From Aquila chrysaetos chrysaetos (lineage: Eukaryota; Chordata; Aves; Accipitriformes; Accipitridae), in assembly GCF_900496995.4 (NCBI RefSeq), contig NC_044005.1, forward strand, positions 27,595,363 to 27,659,362: a stretch of 64,000 nt of DNA, given 5' to 3'. The translations under genes and the position numbers were made by a program. This document shows, one piece after another, positions 9,596 through 24,500 of the stretch. Each line of letters begins with the position of its first letter. Positions within the stretch are counted from its first letter, which is position 1. A model generated the notes under the pieces. The model saw only the letters and a program-made list of their open reading frames with translations. It was not told where the DNA came from and did not search any database.

Positions 9596-12500
9596 CTATT
9601 GTGAAAAAAGGGGTAAAATAAAATTCTCACAATGTAATGATACTGCAATATAAGATACAATCCCTGCCCCCTTCAAGTCACATAGACTTCTTCCCTAGAT
9701 ACCTACTTTATCTGTTCCTACTCTCTGGGCATCTTGCGCTCCAATGGATGGTAACTCCTATACTTACTGTTTTGAGCCTTAGTATAGTGGGATCTCATGC
9801 TGGCTTGGCTTTCTCTTTAAATAATTCACATTGCATAAAAACCCAGGCTGCTTACAACAAGAATACATAACGAAGGGCACAGATTTCATGTAAAAAAAAG
9901 ATACTAGATTCACGTTAATTTTGAAAACAATAAACCTATCTGCCCCTTGACCACAATACAGAAATACACCTTTGTCTTCTATTCTACAAGAGGAGGGTGA
10001 GCAATCCATCCTCATCTCCAAGAGGAACAGTCTTTTGTTCCTTACTGGCTTGTGGTCTCATATTTTCAGGAAAAACATCTTCCCTTCTCTCTGACCATCC
10101 ACTAATTCTTTCCTGCACTTCTTCCCCACAGAGAGTGCCCTCCCTTCCTTACCTGTCTGTTCTCGCTCTCTGCTGCCAGCTGTTCCAATTCGGGAGTGGT
10201 GTTTCCTCATATGCACATTTCTGCTACCACTCTGGGAAAATGTCTTCCCACAAATTTGGCACTGATGGGGCTTCACTCCTTGGAGTTGAAGGGGGAAAAA
10301 ATATCCCAAGAATTACAAAATTGGGAATAAAGACCTCATCAACCAAGAAGCCAATAATACTGTTTTGAAATGGCTGTTGACAGCACTGGTGCTAATTATC
10401 AGTGAAAAAAACAAATGAGAAATATTCCTGCTTCCTGGAGAGCAACAAGCTTCTAGAACAGAAGAGTTTTTTATATCAGTATTGCCAGCTGTTGCAAAAC
10501 TCAAGTCTGAAGAGTAACATAAAGTCTTCAAGTCTGATTTATGAGAGGGAACAAGTTAATTGGAATCTCTTACTCAGTTACATGGAAATGTTTGATGTCC
10601 CATGCCTAGAATAAAATAACCAAAAGCAAGGAAGCAGAGGCAAGGAAGCTATCTCCTGCCATCACACAACAAATTGCAGCATCTGGTTTACATTACTGAG
10701 CAGAGACCGGATGATGACTTGTCACTGTGAAAGGATTTCCGTTTTACAGAGCAGTTTATCATTTTCACAATACAACAAGTATGATGTCCATACGTGTGAG
10801 CTCAATAGCATGGAAGCCAAGGAGACAGGAAAGAAGAAGCATGGAGAACTTGGGTAGTCCCAAAAGTTACTACCCCAATAAAATCTCGCCTTCCCCAGAC
10901 ATGCCATATTCATCATATGCTGATGATATTTAGGATAGATTAGTCAGAACAGAAGGCAGAAGCTTTGAATCACTTGTGAAATACATTTCCATCTAATGCT
11001 TTGTCCAATTACAAGTATGTAGTATTAAAAAATAAAGGAAAACGCTACCTATGGCAGAAACCCACTCATGAGAGATTTCAGATTTGAATGGCTTTGATTA
11101 ATACATAAAGGTGCTAGATTCTCTCTTTTAAATAAGAAAATGGTAGCTATGAAACAGATATCCAGCTTCATGACATTTTAGAAACAATTTAAAAACTAAA
11201 TTTTAAAAATGTAATTTGAATTTAGAAACATGAAATTTAGAAACAGAAACAACAGAAAAGATTAAAGTGTACAGGCTACAGGCACCACAAAGGAAGTAGT
11301 GAAACACTATGACCAGAAGTCCTGTAGAAACTAGGGGATTTTTCTTAAGGAAATCAAATCAAAGTCCTACAACAAAGACGTTCTCTAAGATAGGTCACAG
11401 AATGTCAGATGAAGACTCTTACCTGAGTGGACAACCAAATGTTTCCGAAGGCTGGAGTATTCAGCAAAGGAGCGACCACATCCCTGTGCCTCACACAGAA
11501 AGGGTTTTTCCCCTACAAGGGAAAAGTAAGTTTTTAGATTTTGGGATCACAACTTGATCTGATTGTCCAAGTCCGTGAGAACAGCCTGGAGATCTCTACC
11601 CCATTCTCCCTTTTGGCCTTACACGCAACAAAGTTCAATAGAAATTACACATATGCTTTCTAAGGCTTTTAAAGCATTATCTTCATCAGCTTTCAAGAGG
11701 AAACACTGGCATTCTTTCTGAAATATTCTTAGATCATCATTCACTGAAAGCAAAGCAAGGGTCCACTGTTTCTAAATAGATCTTCCAAGTATATAAATAC
11801 CAGAAGAGTAATATAAAAGTACCTGGACTATGATCTATCTTCTATATGCAGTTCTTAACAACCAGCTCTCTACTTCACACACTCCCAGGATCCTGTTCCC
11901 TTTCTGCCTCTCAGTGCCAAAAATCCCTCCATATCAGATTCTATACTTTATTTCAGATCAGGCTGAACTTGCCACAATCCCATTAGAGATGTGTCAGTCA
12001 TTTATATTTATGTGTGGAGGAACAGTAATTCAAGGCACAATTTGTTCTCATAAGCTGGAATTTGTTATTTTTATATATCTCCACAGCTATTTTTGTATTT
12101 GCCTAAATGATGATAAATTGGGAGGTGACTACACTAATGCAATGCAATATAATTAATCTGTTCTAAACACTCTCTTAAAAAAGCCTTACATAAAACTAGA
12201 GGTAACTTTTGCCTGCAACATCCCACTAAAGAACTCCATATACCATGTTTAACACTATGATTTCAAGTCTTTAACTAGACTACTGTATCAGAGTAACAGC
12301 AAGTCCACAGGAGATTAAGCAAGCTATTTTAGCTATTTTACTGTCTAACATAGACATAGTTCTTTCACAGTAAACTTGTTTTTAAAGTTGTTTCTACTGT
12401 GATTTTGCCTTTAGAAATCCTCTCTCTAGAGTTCATTTCTCAGCTTCTTATCTACTATAGCATTCAACAGATCTGAGTAAAAAGGATCAACACAGCATGT

Positions 12501-15500
12501 TCTGATTAGTGTTACAAAGCTAAAATACGTAGCAGATTCTCAAACACTGACTGTACCTTCTGGCTTGTTATAAATTTTAAAACTTGGAAAGAAGGAAGAA
12601 AACTACCATTGACAAAAATAACAGCACACAGTTCCATCTATGACAAACCTTAGATCTATTTACACCTGCAGTTTTGTAACACCTTTCATCTGGTCAAACT
12701 CTTAATTGCACATTATCAATCTGCAGTTAAGAAAATTATTATTTACTCCTCCAGAAGCTACTACTCTGTTGGTTGCAGTACACTCACTCTATCATGGAGG
12801 ATTGCGCATGTGTCAACTGGGCCTATTAACTTTATCTGTACCTTGGCTGGGAGCTTTACGTGCAAAAGAAAACTGAAAAAACTATGGCTGCTGTTACTAC
12901 ACATACGAAATTTTATTATCGGTATATATAATTTTTAACTACATCCCAACATCTGCCCCCAAACCGTGTGTTCTAGCTAGACTGCCAATTCTTTAAAATA
13001 GCAACCTTTCTCCATGTGTATCTACAAACTACATACCATACGGTAATGTTTAAGCAAGGCAGAAGGCATAAACAGCTGCTGGTGGCCCACATAATCTGTG
13101 ATTTCATTTTACTAGAGAGGCCTTGTGCTCTCACAGTTGTCAAGGTTATTTTGAAATGTTAACCAACTGTAATGCAATGCTACCTTCCTAGGCCACCAGG
13201 CAATCTCTAACAATATTCTGAGAGGCTTGAACTGGGCCGTTTGTTTAAGTGGTGTGATAACCCTGAGGCTTAAAAAAACAACCAAACAAAACCACTGGCA
13301 TATTCACTATGAACTCTGCTAACTATTAAATTGCTGATCATTTCAGCAGTAACTTGTGTGCCTCTCTCAAACAACTTTCTAGGATAAAAACACCTAAAGC
13401 ACTTTATGCAGTTGTCAAGACTTCGGCTGGTACATCAACTCCGAAAAATATTGACAAGGCAGGATCAATTCTCCAGAGGAGACAGCATAAACAAACCATG
13501 TATAAAATACAGCAATATGAAATAAAGGTTCTTGGTTTATTTAACATAAAAAGCTGAGCATGAGTTAAGAGTACATAGGCTCCAGCATATGGTAACATCC
13601 CGAATTAGCATAAGCACAGACAGAGCAGTTTGTATGCCAAAATGCTGTCTTCTAATTATTGCCTTTTTCTACTAGACTTTGCTACTATATTTTTGCTACT
13701 CATTCCACTGTATTCCTCATTCCTAAATTTCCCAAATGTAGTCATTCTACAAGCAGCATAGGTAACATAAACTAGTCAGATTCAGCCAGATGTTAGTACA
13801 GGTACGACTGTGTCCACCAGGACTCCACATTGGAGAAATATCTAAGCTATTGTGCCTTTCAGGAGTTTAAAATAGCTTCTTTATAAAAAACAATTACAGC
13901 AGTCATGTTCACTAACTATTTCCTTGGGAACAGTCTAGTCTCTCCCCAAAACAGCACACACCCCTCCTTCCGTCAAACAACTTGAGGGGTGAAGGGGATC
14001 TTCAGAGCACCGGTCTGAGCAGAGTACAGCATCATCATATAATATTTGAAGGGTGAAACCCCTGTGAAATTATACAGGATAGTAAAGGGGGTAAGCAGTT
14101 GATGAATTTGACCTATAGATCAATGTGAATTGACAGAAAAGGGACATTAATGAAGGGCAGAGATAAACAACATAATATTCTCAAAAGTTTGAGGACGGAG
14201 GAGGAAGTGGTTTATTCCTCAGTAAAGACCCCACCTCTGCACACCACAAATAGGTGAGGTCTAAAACACACCAGTGTGAATTCGTAGGTGGTTCTTCAGA
14301 TTTCCAGCTGTCGTGAACTGTTTCCCACAGCCCAGCTCTGTGCACACAAAGGGTTTTTCACCATTGTGAGTTCTCATGTGCACCTTCAGCCTCTGCAAGA
14401 CGTAGAAACTTTTTCCACAGCCTTCTGCTGGGCAGGTGAAGGAGCGGTCATTCCTGGAAAGCAACAAAATAGCTGCTTCATTACCACCTACTGCAATGTA
14501 TTTTTCAGGAACACTTGACTTCTTTTTTTAATTAAATAAAAAGCAGAAACATTTAAACCAAAATTAATTATATCAGAAAATGGAGAGACTCAACCAAAGT
14601 GAGTGACCTAAATTAGTCCTAAGGAACTAGAGTCTGGGTGGTCCACTGGAAGAATTTGTTCAGGTAATATCTTTTCATCATATTACCTTGCCTATTCTCT
14701 ACCCAGAATGATTTAGTAAAGCGGTGCAACAGGTTATATAGGAACATTGTGGAATTTCAGTCACTGGAGGATAAAAAATGACTGTATGTGTACATATAAC
14801 ATATGCAATTACTGCTGGCCTTGTCTCAGGGCAAGATGATGGGCTCATGTGTATTGGAGTCCTTCCCAGTTTTTAAGCTTCTCATCTAAAATTTACCTTA
14901 GAGACTGCCAATTTCTTAGCTAAATAAAAATACAGTCATTTGTTAGAGCAAGCAACTTTGTTCAAGGGCATGTAAAAATATGATAGCATCCTAGAAGTTC
15001 TAATGTTCACTATACCACAGAAGTGATGGTGATGCTCTTTATTGAGCACCTGTTAAAATACAAATATTCTAAACCAAACACTAACAATGACCTGCAAAAA
15101 TAATTTAAATCTGGTCAAAGTGTTTCAACATAAATGACCTAAAGCAAGCAACAGGCCTAGTATTTCAAAGAGTAATACCAGGTTTTCACAGCTTGTCAAT
15201 GTCAAAAACTAACACTATCACAAATAGAGAGCACAGTTTTTCAAAGTCATGACAACATATAGCTTTATTCTGCTCACCGGTGTGTTTTCAGGTGATACTT
15301 GAAGTGAGCTGGCCACACAAATGTCCGATCACAGCCCTCAACTGTGCACTTCAGCTTCCTTTCCACACGAGATAAATGAGGAATGGGGCTAGAGTCTTTC
15401 GGCTGCCCATCTCCTGAGCAAAGATGAACATTTTCACCTGGAAGAAAAAGTCCACCAAGATCTAAAAAAAGATACAGATTACTATAATGTGTCAAATTTA

Positions 15501-18500
15501 ATAGATAAAAAGAGCATCATATATGATACAGGACTGTAAAGCAGGTATGTGCCTGGCTACTAATTGTTTACCATGCCTTACATGCTGCTGCCTAGCCCAT
15601 AACAGGGATCAGACACCGATTTGCAAACCTTACCAGGCCCATAAACTATTCCCAACAAGCTATCTGTATCCGATCAGCTGCTACCAGATGAGGCTTATCA
15701 CAAGAAAGGACGAGAGGAAATGGCCTCAAGTTGCGGCAAGGGAGATTTAGGTTAGATATTAGGAAAAATTTCTTTACTGAGAGGGTTGTCAGACGTTGGA
15801 ATAGGCTGCCCAGGGAAGTGGTTGAGTCACCATCTCTGGAGGTATTCAAAAAGCGAGTAGACGGGGTACTCCAGAACATGGTTTAGTGGGCATGGAGGAT
15901 GGTTGGACTCCATGATCTTGAAGGTCTTTTCCAACCTAAATGATTCTATCATTCTATGATTCTAAGAAGAATAGAAAGCCAATGCATCAAAAATTGTAAA
16001 AATGGTCTCTATATCAATATCAACCAACCAATTTTAAGTATTAGGTAGGATAGCTCTTTAAAAACACCTTAGCTAAAAAAAAAAGACATTGCATTTGTTT
16101 GCAACTATTTATTAAAATACTTAAGTCACAAAGCATGTGACTAAATCCAATTATGTACTCTCCAGAAAGCTCATCTCCAAACCCAGTGGAGCTAAGGAGA
16201 AAGTATGAATTACAGTATGCATTAAAAATAGACACTTGAAAGTGAAAATGAAAGTTGAAATACAAGCAGCTGCAGTCAGAAAGAAGATACTCTTTACATG
16301 TACCAGAGAACAGGCAGACTACAATGGAACTGCTGGCTCCACTAAAGTTCATTCCCTGAGAAAAACTGAGGACCTATTTATACCGCAGAAAAAATACATG
16401 GTTGTTCCGTATAATTCTGTCACTGATGATTTGAAGATGTCAGAACAGATTAAAAGCAAGAGAGAATGAAATAGAGGAAGAAACAAGCTGAAACTAGGGG
16501 CCTTATATGGAACATTCAACTTTCGAGACAGAATCAGGGGATTTCCTACCATTATTGCTTGCTTTGGCATTCTTAGCGAGCTGTGCCCGAGTGGCAGCAA
16601 TTAAACTGTCATGGGCCAATTCTTGCACTCGTAGGAACCATGGGGTACTGCTGTCTGTGCTATCATGAGAGAGAAAGTCATTCCCAGAATCTTCTGCTTC
16701 ATCTTGAACAAACACCAAGTGCTCTGCTGGAGACCCCAGCCCTAGAAAAGAAGACAACTTCATGAAACAGAAGGATAATGTAACAGAGGCAAATTTCTTT
16801 TGTTTCCCAGAGGCTAGTGTTGATGGCATAGATGCAATAGCTGCACTGAAAAAGTCTTCACTGACCTCTACATTGTAGAAAGCTGCTGATAATTAAATGC
16901 TCCTGAAATACCCAATAATGCCCAGCAAATTTCATTATCTTTACCCTCATAAGCAGCAGGGACAGAGTTGCACTTGCATCTCCTGCATTCTGCTGTCTGA
17001 GACATATCCAGTCAGACAAACAGAAGGAGAATTACCTGCTCGTGTTAGGTTGAGAAGAATAAATGAAGTGCTGTCACTGGGCTGGAGGTCTTGCAATAAA
17101 CTGGAAGTCTCTGGAGTTGACAGAAGGTCAGATGGTTTCTGTACATTCTGTGCCCTTGTTTCCTCTCCATCAGGGCCCACATTTACCTGGAGACTTCTCA
17201 AGACAGCAGATGAAGAAACATCTTTGGAAGAATTAGTGTGACTTGGCGGAGTGAGATCTCTTTCATCATCTAGTGAAGAAAGGGAAACCAGAGTAAATGA
17301 AAGTATAAATACACTATGACTAAAAGATACCTATGAAGTTATTTTTTTAGGAAAAAAATAGAACTTGAGAGAGATTGGAGGAGGAAGGAATTCTCTAACT
17401 AGTCAGACTGCACTGTTAAATGGGAAAATTTCAGTCACCCTTCTGAACTTTCTCCTCCACCCCCTGGAATGCCTTATCAGCAAGACGCAGTGGGCCACCG
17501 TGGTGCAGTAAAGACCGCTGTATTAAGGGCATGCTTGCAAAGATCTGCTGCATAGATTTTACCTGGCAACATGAGTCTGTTGCATTCTGAGGTCTCAGTA
17601 ACAGGAAGGAGAGAAAGACAGGTGATGTCTTTTGGTTCTGATTCCACCAGCCCTTGCCCCAGTGGAATAGAAGTATTCTGAACAAACTGAACCAGCAGCT
17701 GAAAAAAGATACTGAAGATTAGGTCAAGGGCAGCACAAACTATTTAAAAAGGTACTAAACCCAGTCCATTACCCTCTACTGTCTTGTAGGAGACACTGAA
17801 TATAATCCCATGAATACACATCAAAGTAAATGGAAGCTTTTCAATTTACATTAATGACAAAGAAGGATTTGTTTGTATTTGTCATCTCTGAAGTACCTAT
17901 AAAATTCTCATTTCTTTAACATACAATAAACAGCTCTGGATCGTTGCAGACCACTCTGAAAGCTACTTAGGCTATATTCCTTTTAAATTACCTTTTACCA
18001 AGATAAATTTTACCAATATATGCTGTGTTTTAAGGCATATATTCCTTTTCAACTCATCTTTTACCACTTGATACTTTACTATGCTCTAATGGTACAGATA
18101 TTTTTCTAAACCATTGTCTTTAAATACTTAACTGAAAGTTGGCCTTTTTAAAATAAAAAAGCAAGCAAAAGACTAGTTGCAAAGATGTCTAGCTAATAGC
18201 TATTCAAAATAGGCAGATAATGATCAGAGGAATAAGGTTGGGATGACAAGGGGGAGAACACAGACAGCCTTATCCATCCAAATCAGCTACTCCTAAAACC
18301 ATCAAAGATGGACAATTAAAGCCATTGTCCTTAGCGTGAAACCCACCCACTAAGGGGATTCAACAGAAGAAGTCTTCTCCAGAATACTATGCAAAATAAG
18401 GGGGACTATTGCATAAAGAGGTATAGGATTTATACTGGGATGCATTCCCTGTGGAGGACTTTGGGACTGAACAAGAGATTGGGGGGATTGTACAGGACTA

Positions 18501-21500
18501 ATTACGCGTGTTCCAAAGGCAGGAAAAGGAAGGGATCAAGGTGTAAGAGGGCAGAACAAACACAGGAAAATGAAGAGGGGAGCATAAAAGAGGATCATTA
18601 CATATAAGCAGGAAGTTAGTCGATTCAGTTGTCTGGTACAGCCTAAACATCGCAGTCCGTCCTGTCTTCTTATTAAACTCCATTCCTAACTATTTCCTGT
18701 GTGATCCCGCTCTCTGGAGTGTGTGTGTCATATGCTAGTGAACACCAAGCCAGACTAGTTGACAAGCAGAATGAGAAATGTAGGGACACATCCTGAAGAA
18801 ACCCATGAAGATTTTCTCTAGGCAGCAACCCCTGGAAACAGAATCAGGCACTTTGCGCTGCCTGTGTTTATGTGGGCAAAGCTGCACAGTGTGTGTGTGT
18901 GTGTGCACCTATTTGAAAATTGTACTAACCCTCACTATTGGCTGGACCTAAGATCAGAAATAGGGAGCAGCCCTCATCTTAATGGGCTTAGGAGGTGAGA
19001 GATGCCCAGGTCATTCAGTCCAGCAGATTTAGCTATCCTTAACATCAGTCAGCTCCAGCAATGCAAAAATTACTTCTGGCTAACTCCTAAAAATCTTGAG
19101 TTATAAAAAAGGAACTTGACATTTGAAAAGGAACTGCAGGTCAGATAAATGCCTTTCCTCACCCCTGAAAGTCTTCCCATACTTAACCAAGTTCAGGGTA
19201 GCAAAGCATGTGCCTTGTTTACTCATTCTGTTCCCCTGACAACATCCCAAGCTTTTGTCAGACTACTGGGTATAATACTGGACTCCTGTTTACCTCCAAG
19301 GCACAGACACAGAAATGAGACTCTCTTTTTTCCATTACCAGTGCCACAGCAGTCCATACTAAAATATTCTGATTTAACAAAGGAAGCACTGCTGGGAGTT
19401 AGGAGATAACACAGCCCAGCTTTTGCAATGGCCTGAACTAATTCTTCTGTGAACTCCACAAGTTTTTTTTAACAAACACAGTTTCAAATCCCTCCCCTGT
19501 ATGGAATTAAACTTCTGGAGACCAGAAAGACTGAAAGGGGTCAGTTGTAAGAGACCTAGACACATACTCCACATTTCAGAGAAAATGCCCCTCAAAAACC
19601 GAATACAGGATCTATTTATTTGGCTATAAGTTCTGTCAAACAGACTTACTCCGATACTCACATTCTCAAAATATTTTGAAAAACACAGATGAAAGAAATA
19701 TGGAAAATAACAATACACCAAAAACTCAAGTCGCTATTCCTTATCTCTAGGAAACTCCTTGACATCAAGATCCTGCATTCTGCTGCTGTCTAGCAAACAA
19801 CTGTATGCAACAGACTTCCTTTATCTTTAGCATTTAGAAGGAAACTGTACAAGACAGTTATTAAAAAGCTACTACCCTCATTGTGACATATTTTAGCATG
19901 CATTCATGCAGAGACCAGGCAAAGTTGTCTGTGCAGTGAGATGGTTCATCAGTGTCAAAAGAAACAGAGTAAAAAAGCATGATATGCCCATGGTATACTT
20001 GTGATTAAAAGCCAACAGTCACTAATAATTTGATTCTTATTTTGTATGTTGTGATTGTCTTAGTATTTAATTTTCAGAACTACTGGCACCCAATTCCAAA
20101 TTATTTCTATAGCAGATACCAGCCTTCTGAGCCTCTCCTACATCAGGACGAAGTTCATTAAATCAAAGAAACTGCAAAGAAAACATAATAGTTTGGGCTC
20201 CGATTTCTCTATGCTTATTGCCTCTCATGAAAACACTGGAAATACTGATGCTTCCTCAAACACTTTGACCTCAAAGAGTTACTGCTGTCAGAGCCCTGAA
20301 GCCTTAATTGCCCTGAGTGGTCTCACCTGGGGCCCCCACCCACACCCTCTGCCCAGGGGCTCCATTTAACACCAGGGGCTCCATTTAAGTTCAACCTGTG
20401 CTCTCTAGTCCTTTCCTGAGCTGTCTTATAGGTTTACCTGTCTCAAGCCCTGTCTCCTGGATAGACCACAGACTTTTACTGCATCAGTGTCTCCAGCCCC
20501 ATCTCCTGCTACTCCTGACTGGACTCTCGGGATAGACCATGGACCTGGTTCATCACTTTGCCTTGCCCAGGGCTGTGGATGGACCCTGTTTCCAGCACCC
20601 ATCTCTGCCTGCCATGGTCAGGTGCTGCAGTATTGTGCCCTGGTCAGTGAGGACACTGCCTGGGCTGGGATCACCCTTAGCTTCCAGCTCACCCTCAGGA
20701 GCAGCCTGTCATCACTGACAATTATGAAGGTAAAAATTAAGTCTTGAAGTCATTCGGATGGCAATATGACACTTGAACTAGGCCACAAGCCAGACTGCAG
20801 TTTGAAAGGTTAGCACTTTTTCCTCTTAGGTATAAGATTATCCAAAGGCCCCAGTCAGAAGAGGGAACTATTTTTATGTTGTCAAAAAAATACATAGCCA
20901 GTAAGAGACAGTCCTTCCCCCAAGGCCATGCATTCTAATTTAAGATTAAAAAAAGAAAAGCAGAAAGAGAGGTAAAGAGAGAGTTAGGAATAACAGAGCA
21001 AGGCAACCAGAAGAAAGAAGTTGGGACTAAAACAATGTGAACAGCAAGATGGTTCTAAATTACTGGATTGTCTTTCATTTAAAAGCTGTTCATATCCCTA
21101 CTGCTGCCTACCCCACCATGAAACACGTTTTTTATGGACTCTTCTATTTTTATACAGAAAGCCTTAGATAAAACTTTCCTCCTACAATAGGAAAGCTTTG
21201 CTTGAAACCTTCCACTTCCACACAGCAACATTAAGCCACTAGGGAAAAGTAAAATGCAGCAGCCACAAACAGATGCTCAGTAGAAAAAAGATCATTTAAT
21301 ACCTTTGTGACAACTACAGCAACTGGAATATGGGTGGAAACTCACTACAAACACTGTGCCGTGGTTTCTTAAGTTTCTTTTAATTTGGTTTTGCAGCTGA
21401 AAGCAAATAGGAAATTGTAAGGGTATCTAGTAATTAGCTATTCAGCATAAAAGACAGACTAGGAACAGGAGAGGGGATAAATTACATGTGCAGATACATA

Positions 21501-24500
21501 AACTCCAACAAACTGCAGATAAGAGGGAGTAACAAAGACCAGAACTTCTTGGACACTGATGGATGCGCTGTTACAGGAGTGACTTGAGTGTGACCTTGAA
21601 GAAATTCAACCAGAAACTTTGTAAGAAATAGGAACAATATTATGATGGATTACCAGAATGTTATCCATTAATATGTATAATATGACTGAAATAACCAGAG
21701 AGCTGCTAAAGTCCTGTGTACAGTGCCCCCCCACCCCATCAGTTAATATTTAAAATAGGGAAACAATAACTAGACGTAATCTAGGGTTTAGGAATAAACT
21801 ATTTGACAATGGGGCTTTGTAGATAGGTAGAATGCTTATATCAGAAAAGATAATGGATTGTGGTCTGCTCAACAAACCTTGAAGAACTGCGTGGAACTGC
21901 CAAGGCAGAGTAAGTAGGTAAAAGATAATTCCTACAGGGGGAGATCGCGACCACTGACTCATTGACCACCTACTCAAAAGAAGACAATGAAGGAAGAAGA
22001 CAGAGCCTGTGCACTAGTTTACATGAGAGGCAAAGAAGAAAGAACCAATCATTAAGGAAAATAATAATGAATATATTACTTAAGTATATAAATGTGGGAA
22101 TTTTTGAGACTAAGGTGTGCTGTCTTGAGACAGGCAACCATTCATGTGCATCAACGAAATTAATTTGAAAATACCTCGACTCTGTGTGTTATTGGCTTGC
22201 ACACTGGGTAAACGAATCTGCTTTTAGGACAATGAGAACACATCTTGTAGGCAAAAGCAAACTTCTTATGGGATATGGGGGGAACTCTGGGACCACATAA
22301 AACTTATTATTAAGATGTCTTAAGAGGAGGCTGTGGGAATGTGAAAAATTTATGGATGTTTAGGGGAAGGATAAAGGCAGGGAAAGGGAGGGATCAAGGT
22401 GGGTAGGAGAGGAACAACTATGGGGAACAGGAAGGGGGTGGGGGTAATATGGGTAGACCACATTAGGAGGCTGCAGGTCAGTATGCTGCTCTGCCTCATC
22501 ACTGTATCCCATCATCTTCTCAAATGCTGTTTGCTCCTAAATAGTTTCCGAGTACATTCATCTAGTTAACTTCATGTTGGACTAGCCTGTCAACAGGAGG
22601 AAACCACAATCTGGAAACCCAAGATCCTAGCCAGAGGCTGGATTAAAAAGCCCAGGGCCTGGAGATGGATACTGGAAGGACTCGAGGTTTGGCAGAGACT
22701 GGACAGATGCATGACTGTGAGTATGCATGTCAGCTGAGTGAGGGCATGTCTGTGATATGCTAGCAAATTTCAAGCCTGGTAACCTGATGATTAGGAACAG
22801 GATCAGGCCATTTGTGATCTTCCTGTTTCATGTGAATGCCATTAGTGTTTGTGGGTGCCTGTAAAAGTACTGTCCTGCCATGAGTTAGTGTTTACAGCCA
22901 CACATGTCTGTACTGTCTATGTGTGCATGGGTGCATATTTGCCGTTCGGGCTAAGCCTCACTTCTGCGTGTACCTGGGAACAGCCCAGTGGTCTCTTGTC
23001 TGAAGGACCAGGAGGGGAGGAATCTCCTGGACTCTACAGTTCATCAGATCTCATAACCACATAATATCTGGCACCGCAAACAGGATCCAGACGGGCTGTA
23101 AGTATTCCTGAGATGGTGACTATAGAATCCCTATGTAAAGAGGGGACTGATCCTTCTGCAAATATGGCCAAAGTGCTAGAATTTGCAACCAAGCAGACAG
23201 AACATCTTGGGACACCTGAATAGGAATAGTTAGGGAAACTGAATGTTCAGAATATTAAGAGAACACAAAAGGAATGATAAGAAGTGTGAAGTGGCTTTAC
23301 TCTATAGCCAAGATATCCATTGGAATTTGGAATAAATTTTGATATTAATTAATTGCAAAAGGACATCCTCGACTTAAGAGATTGAAACTTTATGGGCCAG
23401 ATGTGAGTCATACAGAGAGAATCTATAAACCTTGGAGGGACAAAATGGGCAAAGTTCAGCTGCATCTTGCTATGAAAAATTTTTTTTTTTGCTCTGTCAT
23501 ACCACCTTCTTGAACATACCCTCCTCTTACTCCTTCTGATGAAACACCACATAACTCTGAAAATCCTCTAAGTATTGTAGACAGTGTATGTGTTAAAATG
23601 TAAAATATTTCTTGCCTCTTCTCACTAAACAAGTAATTGTCATCCCTGCTAGTCCACAAGAGATGGTTGGACAGGATGATCCCAGGGTCTATCGCCACAA
23701 GCAGTGCAGAATGCTTGTGTTACCCAGCAGCTCGGATAATGACCCTGACCTGAGGGGCGGGGTGGGGAACAAACAAGGAAAAATCTGTTTAAAGAACTGG
23801 GAACCCCTCCTAGAGTTCCTTTCAAAGAAAAAAAAAAAAAAGCACTATAGAAACAAATGAAAATATGGCCATCTGGTATGGATCGAGTTGAAGTTTGTGT
23901 CCCGTTAACATACCCCCTTCATCAGATGATTCAAAAGCCAAGTGTCAGGCACTTGCTTTGTTTGAGGTGGGGGTGGCTGGGAGGGACAGGGGAGGAAGGT
24001 TCTCCAGTACTAACATTCAGATCTATCCTCCCACTGGACAGCTGGAGAGCTAGACTATACTCACAGATTAGCAGGGACCATGTTTTTAATTGATACGGTT
24101 TCTGTTCTATATTTAACCAGTGAACCACTACAAAATAAAGAGGTCAAAAGAACATTTAGCAGAGGGGGAGGGGTGGAGGAGAAAGGAGGGGTTGGAGCTG
24201 AAGGGTGTGGAGGGCAGAAGGCTCTTAGCTAGAAAGTGAGATACCTCCTCCCATACAACCTCTGGGGAATTAATTCATTCACAACAGCCTCTCCTTGTGA
24301 GGCGCTGATGAGGACAGAAAAGAGAGGCTAAAATACCTCCCTCCCCTCCACCCCCTTTTCAATAGCCAATTCAATTTGTAGACTGGAGCTGTAGTTCACT
24401 TGGTTGTGCTAGAGCTAGCCCCGACAGCAGAAAGCACCCTGCAATGGACCAGTGTGGTGGAGGTGGCTGGAAATATTTGCAGCTGTAACAAATCACCCTG

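Noticed and set aside
10058-10152. Extension of the ZNF410 finger 5 exon past 10153
   Set aside because: Sequence after ACAG|GTAAGG loses similarity to ZNF410, and the next exon (9595) continues the human order in phase.
23113-23222. Possible viral gag start after the primer-site-like sequence
   Set aside because: Only about 36 codons before a stop and no recognisable motif; kept as part of the remnant, not as a gene.
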